Shown piece by piece: positions 1 through 13,860 of a DNA stretch of 64,000 bases; the stretch's first letter is position 1; each line of letters starts with the position of its first letter. The DNA is taken from NCBI GenBank assembly GCA_047967505.1, contig CM106541.1; one strand, 5' to 3'. The notes beneath the pieces were generated by a model. The model was not told where the DNA came from. It saw only the letters and a list, made by a program, of their open reading frames with translations, and searched no databases. Source of the stretch: Dipteris shenzhenensis (Eukaryota > Polypodiophyta > Polypodiopsida > Gleicheniales). Both the position numbers and the translations under genes were made by a program.

Positions 1-502
1 GAAGTTATGATTTGGTTTTTGCCCTATAGGCAAAGGAAGAAATATTGGAGAGAGTGCACAGCAACAAACAATGATGTAATTCAGGTGTACATACATGAGG
101 AAAATGTGGGCTATACAAAACTCCTTTAAACTCAAGAATCAATGCCTTGGTTTGACAGAGGGGAAAATAAAGTGTAACCATCACATTCAAGTTCTTCCAC
201 AAGTGCTCTGGCCCCCTCGATCTAATTGAATAGAGATATCCAATCCCAAAGGTCAAAAGGCACGGATGATGTGGTTTTGCAATGATGATGTCACTCGAAT
301 CTGGCATCTTGATTGCAACATCACATGTCTCCCACAGCTTCCAAGGATTTTGGATTGTGGATGAGGGTACAGTGATTACCAACGAAGAGGCTAAAAAGCT
401 TGTGGCAGGGGTTTGACCTCAAGGAGAGAGTTGACAATGTGGTGCAAAGAACTCTGACACAAGTGGCAGTGGTGGCTTATCAATCAGGCCAGACCCCTGA
501 AG
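1..502. other. Unassigned sequence
   Basis: I see no recognisable gene here. A 125-codon frame on the minus strand (5-382) is open but shows no motif I can place, and its composition looks like chance. A plus-strand frame begins at 400 and runs into the tandem repeat that follows. Confidence 0.4.
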
Positions 503-695
503 CATCCACTATGCAACGAACACAATGGAGAGATTTTACATCTAAAGAGGTGAGAAAAAAGATTGTGAAAGCACAATCTGTAGTTATCGAGGTGAAACAT
601 CCACTATGCAACAAACATGATGGAGAGATTCTATATCTAAAGAGGCAAGCAAAAGGATTGTGACTGCACAATCTATTGTTATTGAGGTAAAGCCA
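503..695 (+). repeat. Two-copy tandem repeat, ~95 bp unit
   Basis: The block starting with ATCCACTATGCAAC at about 503 is repeated from about 598, with scattered substitutions. Both copies share GGAGAGATT, ATCTAAAGAGG and GCACAATCT in the same order. An open frame (400-663) crosses the first copy, but it resembles no family I know. I infer a local duplication in non-coding DNA. Confidence 0.75.
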
Positions 696-1239
696 AGTAT
701 CCACAAGAGACCTATCGATAGTTGTCACCTACCATAGATGATGATGCTTAAGAATGCTCCTCCTAGTTTTCAATGTGGGATTTGTTTTAGTTGGTATTAA
801 ACAACCAAGAAATGTTGTTTTAAGTCTTGAGAACTATAACAATTACCTTTCTAAAATCCTTCTCTGCCTAGGAAAAGCCATATGGCTTACTCTTTTGTGT
901 CGTTGTTTTTTGCAATGGAATAGATACATCTTCCCCACTATTTTTGTCGAAAGGCCCTTGTACATTTTAAATTTTGGGTTTCAACTACTGCAATTTCATT
1001 CAATGGTGTTGCTTACAAATGTTAGTGCAAAAAGATTTCCCCAACATATTTTTCCTGACTTTTCCACTTACATCCACAAAAACCTCGCAAAAAAGACGAG
1101 TAAGCTTGCATTTAAAGCTTGCAAATGAATATTTCCCCTTCCAAAAAATAAAGGTCATCCTGATAGTAACAGAGTTCCTTAAAATTGCACCATAGTACAT
1201 AGAGTTTCCCTTGCATCAACTTCAGAATAAAGAAAAGCC

Positions 1240-1420
1240 CATCAAAGAACTGGGATCATTTGTCACCATTCCATTCATCAACACTCCAATGGTCTACAAA
1301 AGAAGTCCGAGGCACCAATGTAAAGATCAAAGAGCAAAATGTGTCAAGTGTAATTGTAGATGGTGGCTCTTGTTACGAGAATTGGAATTATCCCATTAAT
1401 TTAATCCTTCAGTATTTAGT
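1240..1420 (+). pseudogene. Possible gypsy protease relic
   Basis: One frame reads VKIKEQNVSSVIVDGGS near 1318-1370. This resembles the start of the aspartic protease of plant gypsy elements, where a D-S/T/G-G-S motif follows a short beta strand. Only about 60 codons are recognisable and the flanks do not continue the domain. Chance similarity is possible. Confidence 0.25.
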
Positions 1421-1454
1421 TTAGTGACATCCAACATCTTTATCGCGCAACTGA

Positions 1455-1660
1455 TGCATGTGTGCTCACTGTTTCATAGTGATGCATGTGTGCTCCTACA
1501 TGATTGGATATACGGCTACGGTTGTATGTGTATGTAGCATTGTGTGCACCACTTATGCGATGATAGTATGTGTAGCATGTGTGCACCATCCGTATGATTT
1601 TATTCATGTGTAGCATCAGGTGCACCATGAGATGGTATGTGTTGCATGTGTGCACCATTC
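1455..1660. repeat. Degenerate GCATGTGTGCACCAT repeat
   Basis: About six diverged copies of a GTAGCATGTGTGCACCAT-like motif occur at irregular 28-48 bp spacing. The later copies (from about 1540) are the best conserved. There is no coding potential across them. It looks like a decayed minisatellite. Confidence 0.6.
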
Positions 1661-1856
1661 ATTTGTGGCTTATTGATTTCGCGTTGCTATAATAGTGAAA
1701 GGTTGATTGATTGTGGTGATTAATTCCAAGGTTATCTTATGCTTGAAATATTTCATTACTATTGATCGTGTGAATCCAGGGGAAGAGTAATTGATCGGGC
1801 AATGGCATCTGGCAAGCATGATTCGCCATATTTTGGGCACGTAGGCGCAACTCCAG

Positions 1857-2264
1857 TGATGTGGGGATGAATAAGGCTTATGCCTAATTTTTTATATTAT
1901 AAAAGCTTATGTACATATTTGAATTTTGAAATATTATCGGCTTGGCTAAGTGTATAAACTAAAGTTAGAAAAAGCTTTATTTTTAGAAAAAGCCGGCTAT
2001 TCTAGAAGGTGGATGGGTTTTTTGTAAAAGGGTGCATGGAGGAAAGCACAGAGGCTTTTGTATGATTTTTGCTCGGAAGCTTTTTGGAGAATATACATAA
2101 ATACATAGGAGGTGGAAGGAGAGCACCATATCTATGGGGGGAGATTGTATCTAGCACGCTTGTTCTATCTCTTCCGTTTGTGAGTTTTGACAGTTTGTGC
2201 ATATTTTCGAAGAGTGTTGCTGTGTTTTTCAAGGATTTGCAGGTTCCGTGAGCGTTTCCCATCA
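1857..2264 (+). repeat. Gypsy 5' LTR
   Basis: The segment opens TGATGTGGGG and closes CCCATCA, giving TGATG/CATCA inverted termini. It is followed after three bases by a tRNA-iMet-type primer-binding site and then by a gag gene, so it is a 5' LTR in plus orientation. A TATA-like AT-rich stretch (TTTTTTATATTATAAAAG) lies near 1887-1905. No matching 3' LTR was seen in the window, consistent with truncation of the element. Confidence 0.75.
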
Positions 2265-2267
2265 TAG

Positions 2268-2280
2268 TGGTATCAGAGCC
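2268..2280 (+). promoter_or_regulatory. Primer-binding site, tRNA-iMet type
   Basis: TGGTATCAGAGCC, the standard plant retrotransposon primer site complementary to the 3' end of initiator Met tRNA, lies 3 bp after the LTR end. It fixes the LTR boundary and the plus-strand orientation. Confidence 0.9.
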
Positions 2281-3057
2281 AAGGTTTCTTCGTCCATAGC
2301 ATGGGAAGCACACGCACCCCGTGTCCTCGAACAAGAAATCATAGCATGCATCAGATTGTGGACATCGCATATAAGGGCACAATAAAGTTCGAAGCAGCAG
2401 AAGCGAACAGCGCAGAACGGCTCACATGTAGGAAAACGTGCAGCAAAGAAAAAAAAATCGTAGCAAAAGAAGTCGGTCGTACGTAGACAGGTCGAAGCTT
2501 GTGAATGCACACCCATGCCTTAGCTCCTCCAAGCATATGACCAAGGCGACGACTAAGTCATAGTCCTTGGCATACCTGGCACTGAAGGCACCATTGATTG
2601 CACGTGAGGAAGCCTTGGGAGATTGCTCTTAAAACTTCCCGAGAGGTCCCCCATCCTGGGTACTGTTCTAGTTCAAGTCCCCTTAACAATTGGTGACTAT
2701 CCACTAAATCAAGTCACTTTGTTGCTCTATTCTTTGAAGTTCCTAGTCATAAAGATATCCTTCAAGGCAAAAGTGCAAACAAGGAAGCAACCCAATGGAT
2801 TTTGAAAGAGGAGAATCTCAAAAGCAAGGGTTCACAAGAGCAAGAGGTAGTCTACAAGTGCTATCGGACACGAGCTTTGCTTTGTACCTTGCAACGCGGA
2901 TTCACTTGTTGGAATCATGTGAGTTCGAGAGCCCATAGAGATACTATTCAAAAAATAGCCGCTTTCAAAGCTTAGAAACCGAATTGAGATAAGTCTTGTG
3001 TTTTTGTGTATTTCCTTTCATAGTGATTTCTTCTTTGCACCGTGCACATACTTAACT
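2281..3057 (+). other. Gypsy untranslated leader
   Basis: About 780 bp separate the primer site from the gag start. I see no long frame or recognisable domain. It is taken as the 5' leader of the gypsy element; leaders of this length are ordinary for plant gypsy elements. Confidence 0.55.
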
Positions 3058-4615
3058 ATGTTTGGAAGGCATATTCCATCAGAGATAGGTTATCTTGAAG
3101 ATCTACATCATGATGAGGATGTGGAAAACGATCACCATCGGTCAAGAAGAAGTTCAACACCGATTACACTTACTGAGGAAGAATGGCAAGAATGCTATCA
3201 TCATGAGAAGCAACAACGTCAAGAGATTGAAGATGCTCTATGCCAAGTGACGACAACTTGGAAGCCACCTATATCGATTGAGGACAAGGAACCTATGCAT
3301 GCATCAGATTCACTGGATGCATGGAAACATCATGCACAGGACCTTGAGCAGGAACTTGAGTACATGCGCAACATGTGCAAAATGCATAAAGCCAATGAAG
3401 AACACGCAAATCGAGTGTTAAAAGAGATGACTGAAGTCACAAACAAGCGTATAAAGGACAAAGATGATGAAAAAAGTGAAAGCAGCAAATCATCAGACAC
3501 CAGTGATAGTGAGCGTGGAAGAAGCAAGACGAGACATCAAAGGAAGAAGAAGCGACATGTGAAGACTTCACTACGACGACATCATGACACTACTCCACAT
3601 GAGTCCAGCGATGAAGATAACGTGGGAAAGGCCATCTTGATAGCACTCAAGCTTCGTGATAAAAAGAAGTCTGGTACGATTAATCGCAAAACTTTTTCTT
3701 TTCTAAAATATGATGGTAAAAGAGATGGACAAGCTTTACTTGTGTGGATTAGTTCTTTCAATTAATACTTTTTAGGGAATGGTACGAAGAGATTGAGAAG
3801 GTAAAACTTGCTGTGAGTCACATGACAAGCAGTGCACAATTATGGTGGAGTGTGGTTGCCGAAAGCACTCATGTTCCAAAGACATGGGAAGCATTCAAAG
3901 ATAAAATCAAGAAGCGCTTCCTACCTACACAGTTTGAAGAGGATACTCACAGGCAATGGCGAAGATTGAGGCAGTTGGATAATGAGAGTGTGGACGCATA
4001 CATTGAGAAATATCTTTCCTCTTTACTTCAATTGCAAGCTATTGAGAAAGTGTCCCAAAAGGAGCAATGTCGTTCCTTTGTTGAGGGTTTATGCCCTACT
4101 ATTCGTGCTAATGTGCGTATGCTTCGACCATCTATAGTTTCTGATGCTATGGATTTGGCATTAGAGTAAGAAAGCAGGGAAGAAGCTTTGCTACTCGCAC
4201 CCCTCAAGCAAAGAAGCATACTTCATACTTCAAGTAGGAGGGTGTAAGTGGTAAAGTTGGTAGATATAATGGTAAGTCTAATTGGAAACCTGCTAAGTCA
4301 CGTATTAATCGAAGAATCAAAGAACTTGTCACATGTTACGAATGCAAAGAGAAGGGACACTACTCTTATGAATGTTCGAAGAATCCATTTGCTATGCACA
4401 AGACAGGTACCCAAGCAAAGAATGCTACCCACAACAACGAAGGTAATGGAGGGAGAACCAATGGATGTACCAACGGTAATAGTCAGTGCAACAACTGTGC
4501 ACAGATCAACTACATTGATGATGGATCCCATGATAAATCTTTCAAGGAAGAGGGCGAGGATGAGGACAATGACATTGAAGATGCCGACTACACCCCTTCA
4601 GGTAAGTGTTATTGA
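3058..4615 (+). pseudogene. Gypsy gag, broken
   Basis: The capsid/nucleocapsid gene of the element whose LTR lies at 1857. I take the start as ATG 3058 (MFGRHIPSEIG); the open frame also reads through upstream. The first frame (to 3765) is charged, with coiled-coil-like EEEW and basic RKKKR stretches. A second frame (3813-4169) has the typical retrotransposon gag core: SSAQLWWS, TWEAFKDKIKKRF and YLSSLLQLQ. A third frame carries a CCHC knuckle, CYECKEKGHYSYEC (about 4342-4383; C-X2-C-X4-H-X4-C). Breaks near 3765 and 4169 separate pieces that should be one polyprotein, so it is not functional as it stands. Confidence 0.85.
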
Positions 4616-4645
4616 AGTAAAAGTGCATCTTATTTTTATACTTCT

Positions 4646-5764
4646 TTGTTACATATGACTGCACTATTGCACAATAAAGAACGTAGTGTCTTATTTGATG
4701 ATGGAAGCACCCATGATTTCATTTCGCAATGTTTAGTTGAAAAGTTAGGGCTCGCAACCATCAAAACAAAATATAAAGTCAAATCAGCTTTTCAAGGATT
4801 GAATTATAATTGTTTGCAAATGGTTAAGGATCTTGAGGTGACTTTAGGGCCTTTAGTTGAGAGTCGTGATTTCTTAGTCGCTCCTTTGAGTGAGCAAGAT
4901 CTCATTCTAGGGATGCCTTGGTGTGTCAATCATAATGCCAACCCTAATTATCTTGAATGCACCATTACTCTGACTCAAGGCACTAAGACTATGACTCTAG
5001 AATGCAATAGGAATCTTCTCTCTTGGCCTATATTGTCACATACCCAAGCTAAAAGAGCTTTGCGCAAACGTGAGAAGGCATATTTGGTTATGGTCAATAT
5101 TGAGGCTAGTCCTGAGACTACGAAAACTAAGCAAGAGTCTTTGGATTCTTTTCTAACTACCTATGACAACTACTTTATGGAAGACTTACCCCATGGCCTA
5201 CCTCAATCTAGACCTGACGATCATAAGATTGACCTTATTCCAGGTAGCGCACCACCATGTAAATCACCATATAGACACAATCCTACTAAGCAGCAAGAGA
5301 TTCAATCCCAAATAGAAGATCTTTTGGCTAGAGGCCTAATTCGACCTAGTAGCTTACCATTTGGGGCACCCGTTCTTCTTGTCAAGAAGAAAATTGGAAC
5401 TTTCCGAATGTGCATCGATTATCGTGCCTTAATTAAAATCACAGTGAAAAATCGATACCCTATTTCGAGAGTTGATGATCTACTCAACAAGTTGAAAGAA
5501 TCCATAATCTTTAGCAAGATCCAGCTTAAGTTAGTATATCATCATGTGAGAGTGATCGAGCCCGATATTTTCAAGACCACTTTTAGAACCCAAACTGGTC
5601 ACTATGAATTTCTTGTTATGCCTTTTGGATTGGCCAATGCACCTGCCACATTTAGTCGGATGATGAGTCTTATCTTTCTACCCTATCAAGACTTTGTGGT
5701 AGTTTTCTTTGATGATATCATGATTGCGTCCAAGAGTTGTAAACCAAAGGATTTGAAAGTCTGA
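4646..5764 (+). pseudogene. Gypsy protease and reverse transcriptase, truncated
   Basis: A single 372-codon frame that continues the upstream gag. An aspartic protease region comes first ([13 protein letters not shown], with D-D-G where D-S/T-G is expected, then ILGMPW), followed by a linker and the RT ([39 protein letters not shown]). The first RT catalytic aspartate is lost: the family motif FSKIDLKSGYHQ reads [12 protein letters not shown]. The YxDD-type box is FFDD. The frame stops soon after RT, with no RNase H, integrase or 3' LTR. It is a 3'-truncated, inactive Ty3/gypsy element. Confidence 0.88.
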
Positions 5765-6929
5765 GATCGATTTTCACATGATGTTGAAGCTAAACTCGAA
5801 ATCCTGCTGGCGGGAAACATTGAACTCTTGCAAGTGGCTATTGAAATCAAACATAAAGATCCAAGGATGACGAGATAACTACATAGCATGATCTTTATCC
5901 GAGCAATTTTACCAAAGATGTAGTACTTTCAATGAGATGACTTTGCCTTTTAGTGCTAAAATATTTGAAAGAGCAATAGTCAAGGTTAGTGGGTGAGAAT
6001 GTGACATTATTGGGAATAGACAACTCAATTATAAAACAATTGGTGTAGCGTGCTACACAAACTCCAATTATTGTTGAAATATATATTGGACATCTCTCTT
6101 TGACACAAACTCAAATTGTTGTTGAAATGTGTTCAACCCACTTTGCAAGGGGCCAAACTTATTATGACAAATTAAAAATAACTACCTTAAAGCTATAGCA
6201 CACTACCAAAAACATTTTGAGAGTGATAACCAAGCTAGTTGATGTGAGAATGTGACTGTACTAGTGGAATATAACATAATAAACTATAACATAGCACATA
6301 TGGGGAGGAATGATTTCATGCTGCAAGATTAGAATATATCCTAACCAAGAAGGAATGCATTTGTGAAAATCATGTTTATATTTGTAAAGTGGGATAGGAA
6401 ACTAGCCTCATTGGATTGTCTAAAGGTGTGTTTGAGTCCATCATTGAGCATTGTGCTTGCCATGCTGATTTTTTTTTTGGGACTTAAAGACCCTAAATGT
6501 GTCAAGATCTTTGAAGTCTCCAATCCTTTGAAAAGGAGGCCCAATTGCTAGAGCCCAAAGCATGACATCCCACATCATCCACAAGTAGACAACCGAGGTA
6601 GACTACGTTGATCATCAATTTACGGGTATGTGGTAGTACCTCTACAACTCCTTGAAAATATGAAAAACGAAGAGCTCTAAACTTTGCATGGATACATGAG
6701 ATTATACAAGCCAGTAGTATGGAACAAGTATCCACGCTCAAGAGTGATGATAAGGGTAGAGCATTCTGTCGGAAAAAGAGAAGCACAACATAAATCTAGG
6801 TGTAGAGCAAGGAAGGAGGGAAAAAAATGGAGTGAAGAGAAGCAAGGACGAAGGTCTCGAGAAGAAGAATAAGAAGAAGAAGAAGACAGTAGAAGTGTGA
6901 GCCTTTGATGAGTCTGTAAGACTTTTCAT
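5765..6929. other. Intergenic DNA downstream of GAPA, with AG-rich tract
   Basis: No gene is recognised between the gypsy truncation point and the GAPA stop codon. A purine-rich run lies at about 6775-6890 (AAGAAGAAGAAGA-like), within what would be the 3' flank of the minus-strand GAPA gene. Small open frames here show no motifs. Confidence 0.5.
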
Positions 6930-8797
<1,868 letters not shown>

Positions 8798-9000
8798 GGC
8801 AGCGACCAAAATGACGACGGACAAATTCGGACGCAAGAGGGTGAGGAATGAGGATGGATGGATTGCATCCACACACTCTCTCGTCTTCCCACGGCCCCTT
8901 AATTCATCCTTGGATAGATAGATATATCTCATGATTTCAAGGGATTTGGGCCTCGCCCAATCCGCTGGCGGCTTGTAGATAAGCCCCCCCCCCCCCCCGC
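8798..9000 (-). promoter_or_regulatory. Putative GAPA promoter
   Basis: Upstream of the GAPA start the minus strand reads GAGATATATCTATC near 8935-8922, a TATA-like stretch about 130 nt from the ATG. A GATAAG I-box-type element lies on the plus strand at 8978-8983, and CCAAT at about 8957. I-boxes are known from light-regulated plastid genes. The assignment is inferred from position and motif only. Confidence 0.4.
8984..8998. repeat. Homopolymer C15
   Basis: Fifteen consecutive C on the plus strand (G on the GAPA strand), followed by GCCCC. It sits about 190 bp upstream of the GAPA start codon, next to the GATAAG element. The exact length may be affected by sequencing error. Confidence 0.85.
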
Positions 9001-9439
9001 CCCTAGCAAACACCATTAGACAATGACACATCTTCCATAGCTCCAGGTGCTATGGCGAATTTGAGCACCCCAGTGGTGGAACCATTCACACCACACCCAA
9101 GCTGCGAAAATGCATCATTTAATGAGCTTTAATCTCTCGATTTGACACAAGCTAAGAATTGCGGAGGAGACGATTGGATGGAAGAGCATAGCACCTAAGG
9201 ACAAGACTTGCGCACCAACAATGCAAGGGTGAAACCACTGAAAATGTGTGGATTCATCCTCACATCCAAAAATAGCAAGAGGTGCGAAGCAAGCACAAAA
9301 TGGTCATCTCCAATGCAAAAAATATGCTTAATGATGTATCCACTTTGGCAAGGTAATCCAAGGGATGAATCTCACTTCTTGGCATTCCTTGTTTTTTTTA
9401 TTTTTTAAAAAAGGACATTGTGTGGGAATGCTAGATATA

Positions 9440-11060
9440 GTGTGTGAGCGAGCGTAGGGAGCTAGTGTATACCCAGGAGGCTCCTATGGACAATTATGTG
9501 GCTATGCTACTAGTTGAAACAAAGAATGCTTTCAGACAATGGGAAAATAGTAAGACAGATAGAGTTGTGATGGCTTGATGCAGGGATACTCCGTATCATG
9601 TGTTTTTCTAGGCTGTCAAGAGGAGGCATGATAAGGAGTTGATTAACAAGGTTGAGGATGCTAATGGGAACTTGGTGGTGGGTTTTAGAGGTGTTTAGGA
9701 AAGAACTCTCTGCAATAGTAACAGAGCTAGCTGTGTGTGACGCGGCATGGCAGAAGAGTATGGATTGGATGCTAAAATCAGTAGCAGCTTGGGTATCGGA
9801 TGCTTAGAGGCTTGGGTTTAGCTAGTCGTGCCTTGCACACTGATGGGCTCACAAAGGAGTTTTTTAAGGCCTTTTGGGATCTGTAGAAGCATGATTTTGT
9901 GAGTATGCCAATGCTACTCTGGAAAAAGAAATGTTGTCAAAAGATGTGAATGCCGGGTTGGTAAAGCTATTTCCGAAATGGCAAAATAGGGTGAGGGTTG
10001 CTGATTGGTGACCAATTAAGATGTTAAATACATCGTATAAAATTATCACAAAGGCTTTGACTCTTCGTATCTGGGAAATATGCATGGGCATTGTAGATGC
10101 TGAGCAAACTAGCTTTATCAGAGCGAGAGTGATTTTTGAAAACATATTGAACATGTCTACAAGCCTGGATTATGCATGTGCATCAAGACAAAAGTGTTTG
10201 CTATTGGAAATTGATTTTGATAAGGTGCATGATCACATTAGATGGGATTTTATCACTCAAGTCTTGAGGAATTTGAGCATTGGGGAGGTGTTTGTGAGAA
10301 TGATGAACATGTTGTTTGGAAATGCCTCTGCAATGTTGTGCTTGAATGGAGGAGTGGTCAACCAATATGAGTTATGCAGGTCTATTAGGTAGGGGTGCCC
10401 TCTCGCTCCCCTATTGTTTGCACTCTATACATTGCGTCAATCTTGGCGGTTAAGACGGGGTTAAATGAAGACTGGCTTGCAAGATTAAGGTTGCCGTTTG
10501 GCTAGCAATTATGTTTGCATATGAATTAATGATATTCTTTGAGGAGAATGAGCAAAACGTAAATAACATGTTTAAGGTGCTGGTCGATGTGTTTACAATG
10601 GCTTCTAGGTCAGTTTGCATTAGGACGAAGACATTTGGCTTGCGGGTGGATGTTGGTCCCCAACCGGGATGGGTTGATGCCTTGCCAATCAAGTGGGTGG
10701 TGAGAGGGATTGTCATATGTTATTTAGATGTGCCTTTGGGGTGGAGGTTATCTCTCAAGAAGAGATCTGAATGGTTTTTGATAAATTAAGGGCTAAGCTT
10801 CGTGGGTGGCATGGTATACAAGTGGGGTGAAATGGGAGGATCATTGTTTTGCAACAGGTGTTGGCTGCATCGATTGTTTACATTTCCTCGGTGTGGCATT
10901 TGCCGAATCCCCATTGGCAAGAAGTGGATCGTTTGCTAGGAAGATTTTTGTGGGCGAAGAGGGTAGGAAGAGATTGCATTATGTGTCATAGGAGCATATG
11001 AAGATGCCCAAGTTGAGGGGAGGGCTTCAATTTTCAGACCTTAAGACGTAGAATGTGGCA
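9440..11060 (+). pseudogene. LINE (non-LTR) reverse transcriptase relic
   Basis: An L1-type plant LINE ORF2 remnant. KVEDANGNLVVGF near 9648-9690 matches the linker between endonuclease and RT. The RT follows: DW-stop-PI, MLNTSYKIITKAL, EQTSFIRARVIFENIL, LLEIDFDKVHDHIRWDF and R-stop-GCPLAPLLF. Later frames contain YLDVPLGW (family YLGVPLG) and a basic FLWAKR stretch typical of the C-terminal part. The family motif RQGCPL has its Gln replaced by TAG (10390-10392), and the Arg of DWRPI is TGA (10009-10011). The reading frame shifts several times after 10440. It is dead. Both ends are uncertain. Confidence 0.85.
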
Positions 11061-11641
11061 TTGATGTGCAAATGGCCGTCGAAGTTTATGAGCTAGGATA
11101 ACCCATGGGGTTGCATGTCTTGGTTTATGGAGAAGACTAGTGGTGTCTCAGGGAAGTCTAAAGAAGACCGGTGGTGTCTTAGAGAAGGCTATGTGTCTTG
11201 GTTTGTGGAGATGAGTGGTGATGTCTCAAGGAAGCCTAAAGAAGACCTAGATGTGTACATGTGACAGTTCAACAAGGTGTATGCACTAAATGTTCTTGGT
11301 GTGGTGGAACTGATGTAGAAGGAGGTTGTGCTTGAGTCGACTTTGAGTGGCAAAGCGACAAAATGATTGGTGGAGTTTGTGGTATACCATTTTTGAACAT
11401 ATGACGCCATTAGGGTGCCATTCTTGAGGTAGTTTTGTTAAAGAAAAAACTTTGGAGGGATTGAGACTCTTGAAGTAAGGCGATCAAGATGTCGAGGGCT
11501 ACACAGCTCAGTTTTGCCAATTGTTGTAGTGGGTTACCCAAGCTCAACAGCCTGCACTCGAAGTGCTCAATGAGTAGTTCATTTCAGGTTTTTCATGAGA
11601 CTTGTGAAGCGCCTTGGCCACCATCGATCAAGTGATAAGGA

Positions 11642-11688
<47 letters not shown>
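11642..11688. repeat. Compound (AT)n(GA)n microsatellite
   Basis: An uninterrupted AT run (11642-11666) passes directly into an uninterrupted GA run (11667-11688). It is simple-sequence DNA inside a decayed gypsy region. Confidence 0.95.
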
Positions 11689-11690
<2 letters not shown>

Positions 11691-11879
11691 GTGGTGAGCC
11701 CAGTTCAATTGCAGATATGGATCTTTAGAATGTCTTTGAGCAGGAGTAGGAATTTGAGGAATAGATGAACCGGGTGACCTGGGTGGAAGAGGGTGTCCTT
11801 GACACAATGTTCTTAGGGGCTGACAAGATCTCAAAGCCAGCCAAGACTAGTACCTTGTTGGATGAGGAATTTGGATGGC

Positions 11880-12500
11880 ATTGATGGCATTGCTGACTGA
11901 TTTAGAGATGTATTTGCATGGGATTATTTGGATACGTGGGGTTTGGATTGAAATTTTATCAACATTGCATCAATTTGAAGAAAGATGTGGTTGCATCCAA
12001 GCTACAGTGGTACCGAATGAATCCCCATATGGCAAAATAGGTTAGAGCAATACTGGAGCGTCTCTTCTGAGTAGGCTTAATCGCACCAAAATTGAGAATT
12101 CAGAGTGGATCTCCTCCATTGTAATTGTGCCATGCATGGATTATTACAAACTGAATGCTGCAACTATGGTGGATCCCTTCCCATTGCCACATATGAAGTG
12201 GTGGGCCATGAAGTATATTCCTTTTTCGATGGTACAATCAAATCCACATGGCATCGAAAAAAGATCACGTTCATCACTGTAGAGGCATGTGCATCTATAA
12301 ACTCATGTAGTTTGGATTGCGGAATGCCCCTTCTACGTTGTTGTGAGCCATGCAAGAACTCTTTGGGTCTTATTCGACAGACTTTACGTGCATCTTCTTG
12401 GATGACCCGAGTGTCTTTGGTGCCCACCCATTACAAAAAATTTGGACTCAAAAAGTGCCTTGTAAGAGAGCCCTTGGGCTGGTGACATGGAAGGATGAGG
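11880..12500 (+). pseudogene. Gypsy RT relic
   Basis: Several frames together spell the N-terminal part of a Ty3/gypsy RT. These include YRMNPHMAK followed by VRAILERLF, then EWISSIVIVP, YYKLNAATMVDPFPLPHM, and in another frame YEVVGHEVYSFFDG. The family order is W.SPIVIV, K/RKLNAAT, D.FPLP and GHEVYSFLDGFSGYNQ. The pieces are separated by stops and frameshifts, and the rest of pol is not recognisable. Confidence 0.7.
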
Positions 12501-13431
12501 TGAATAAATCTAAGTAAAATATTGGCTAGTGGAGGGCAAAAATGGCCTGACTTTCCTATTTCTTTATTCAATGGACCAAAGATTGATGTGGACCTACCAC
12601 TTGCTGCTTCAACTCTCCCATCACGTTTTTGAAATGTAACCAAACTGGAAAAACTAGTTTCTCAACCAAACTTGCACCATTTGTCCTCGAACCAAATCCT
12701 CCCATTCAACTACCACATACCTCTCATTTCTCTTCCCTCTCCCTCATTTATGAGCTCTATTTCAAAATTTTCTTGCTCCAACCTTGGTTTCAAATCTCTA
12801 CCTTTCTTTTGAGCGGGAAGCTTCTTTCTCTGTATCTCTTTATCAAGGGATGGAATCTCATGCCAAAATCTCATCATTTTCCTTCTTGACTTGCATTTCC
12901 CTCCCATTTCACCTTCATTCTTTCAAAACTTTGAAGATTTTCAAACGAGATTCACCATGCCTTCTTCTTGCTCTATCTTGGGCACTTTTCTTTCAAATCT
13001 TGCCACTTCTTCTCTCATCCAAGATTCTCTTGTGATCTCAAATCATATGCAAGACAGTGGAAATGATGAGATTTTAAATTTAATGATGCAACTTTAAAGA
13101 AACTATTACTTTCTACTTTGTTTTGTGTAGTTGTGTTGTTTTCTTTTACTACATTGTTTGAAAATGTTGAAAGGTTTGTTTGTTTTGAAAGATGGAGGTT
13201 GAGGTGAGATATCCTTTGGAACAATGCAAGACAGTGGAAATGATGAGATTTTAAATTTTGAAGAGCTTGTGAAGTTGTGGGATCTACCTAAGTAGCTTTT
13301 ATGGAGGTTGACGTTGGAGTAGGGAAGGACGTGGGTTAACAGAACTACTAGTTGGATCTCTATATGAAGGGTGGTGGGATTGGTTCACAACCATCTTCAC
13401 TTTGATCATTTTTCCAACATGGTATTTTGTT
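12501..13431. other. Non-coding, CT-rich; contains a 35-bp direct repeat
   Basis: No gene is recognised. A pyrimidine-rich stretch covers about 12640-13020. ATGCAAGACAGTGGAAATGA and about 15 following bases occur at about 13047-13081 and again at about 13224-13258, nearly unchanged. That is a short direct duplication separated by 140 bp. Confidence 0.5.
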
Positions 13432-13860
13432 GATTCCAAGACCTATTGGGTTTTTCACAATCACTTTTTTGTCCATATAAAAATTAGGCCCCCTCCATCG
13501 ATTCTGAACTCCCTTATCACGTTGTGATGATTCCAAGACCTGTTGGGTTTTTCTTATTATGTTTGTTTATTCAGATCATTACCATGTAATAGGACCACTC
13601 CGTCTATTATGAAACCCCCTTATTGCATTTTGATGATTCTGAGACCTTTCAAGTTTTTCTTATTTGCTTTTTTTAAAGATTGCCACAATGCAATTAGGTC
13701 CCCTCCATCAATCCTGAAGCTCACTTATCCATTGTGATGACTTCGAGACCTGTCGAGTTTTTCTTATTTACTTTTTTGTTTGGATCATCACAACGCGATT
13801 AGGGCCACTCCGTCAATCGTGAAACTCCCTTATCATGTTGTGATGAATTCTGAGGCATGA
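13432..13860. repeat. Tandem repeat, ~104 bp unit, four copies plus a partial
   Basis: Units begin GATGATTCCAAGACCTGTTG or similar at about 13432, 13528, 13634, 13738 and 13842 (partial). Each carries GGGTTTTTCTTATT-like and CCCTCCATCAATC-like segments and ends TTATCACGTTGTGAT. Unit lengths are 96-106 bp with moderate divergence. The last partial copy abuts the truncated copia end at about 13861. Confidence 0.85.

Noticed and set aside
754-1128. 124-codon plus-strand frame with hydrophobic segments
   Set aside because: No family motif; AT-rich composition explains the Phe/Leu content, and a splice context could not be established.
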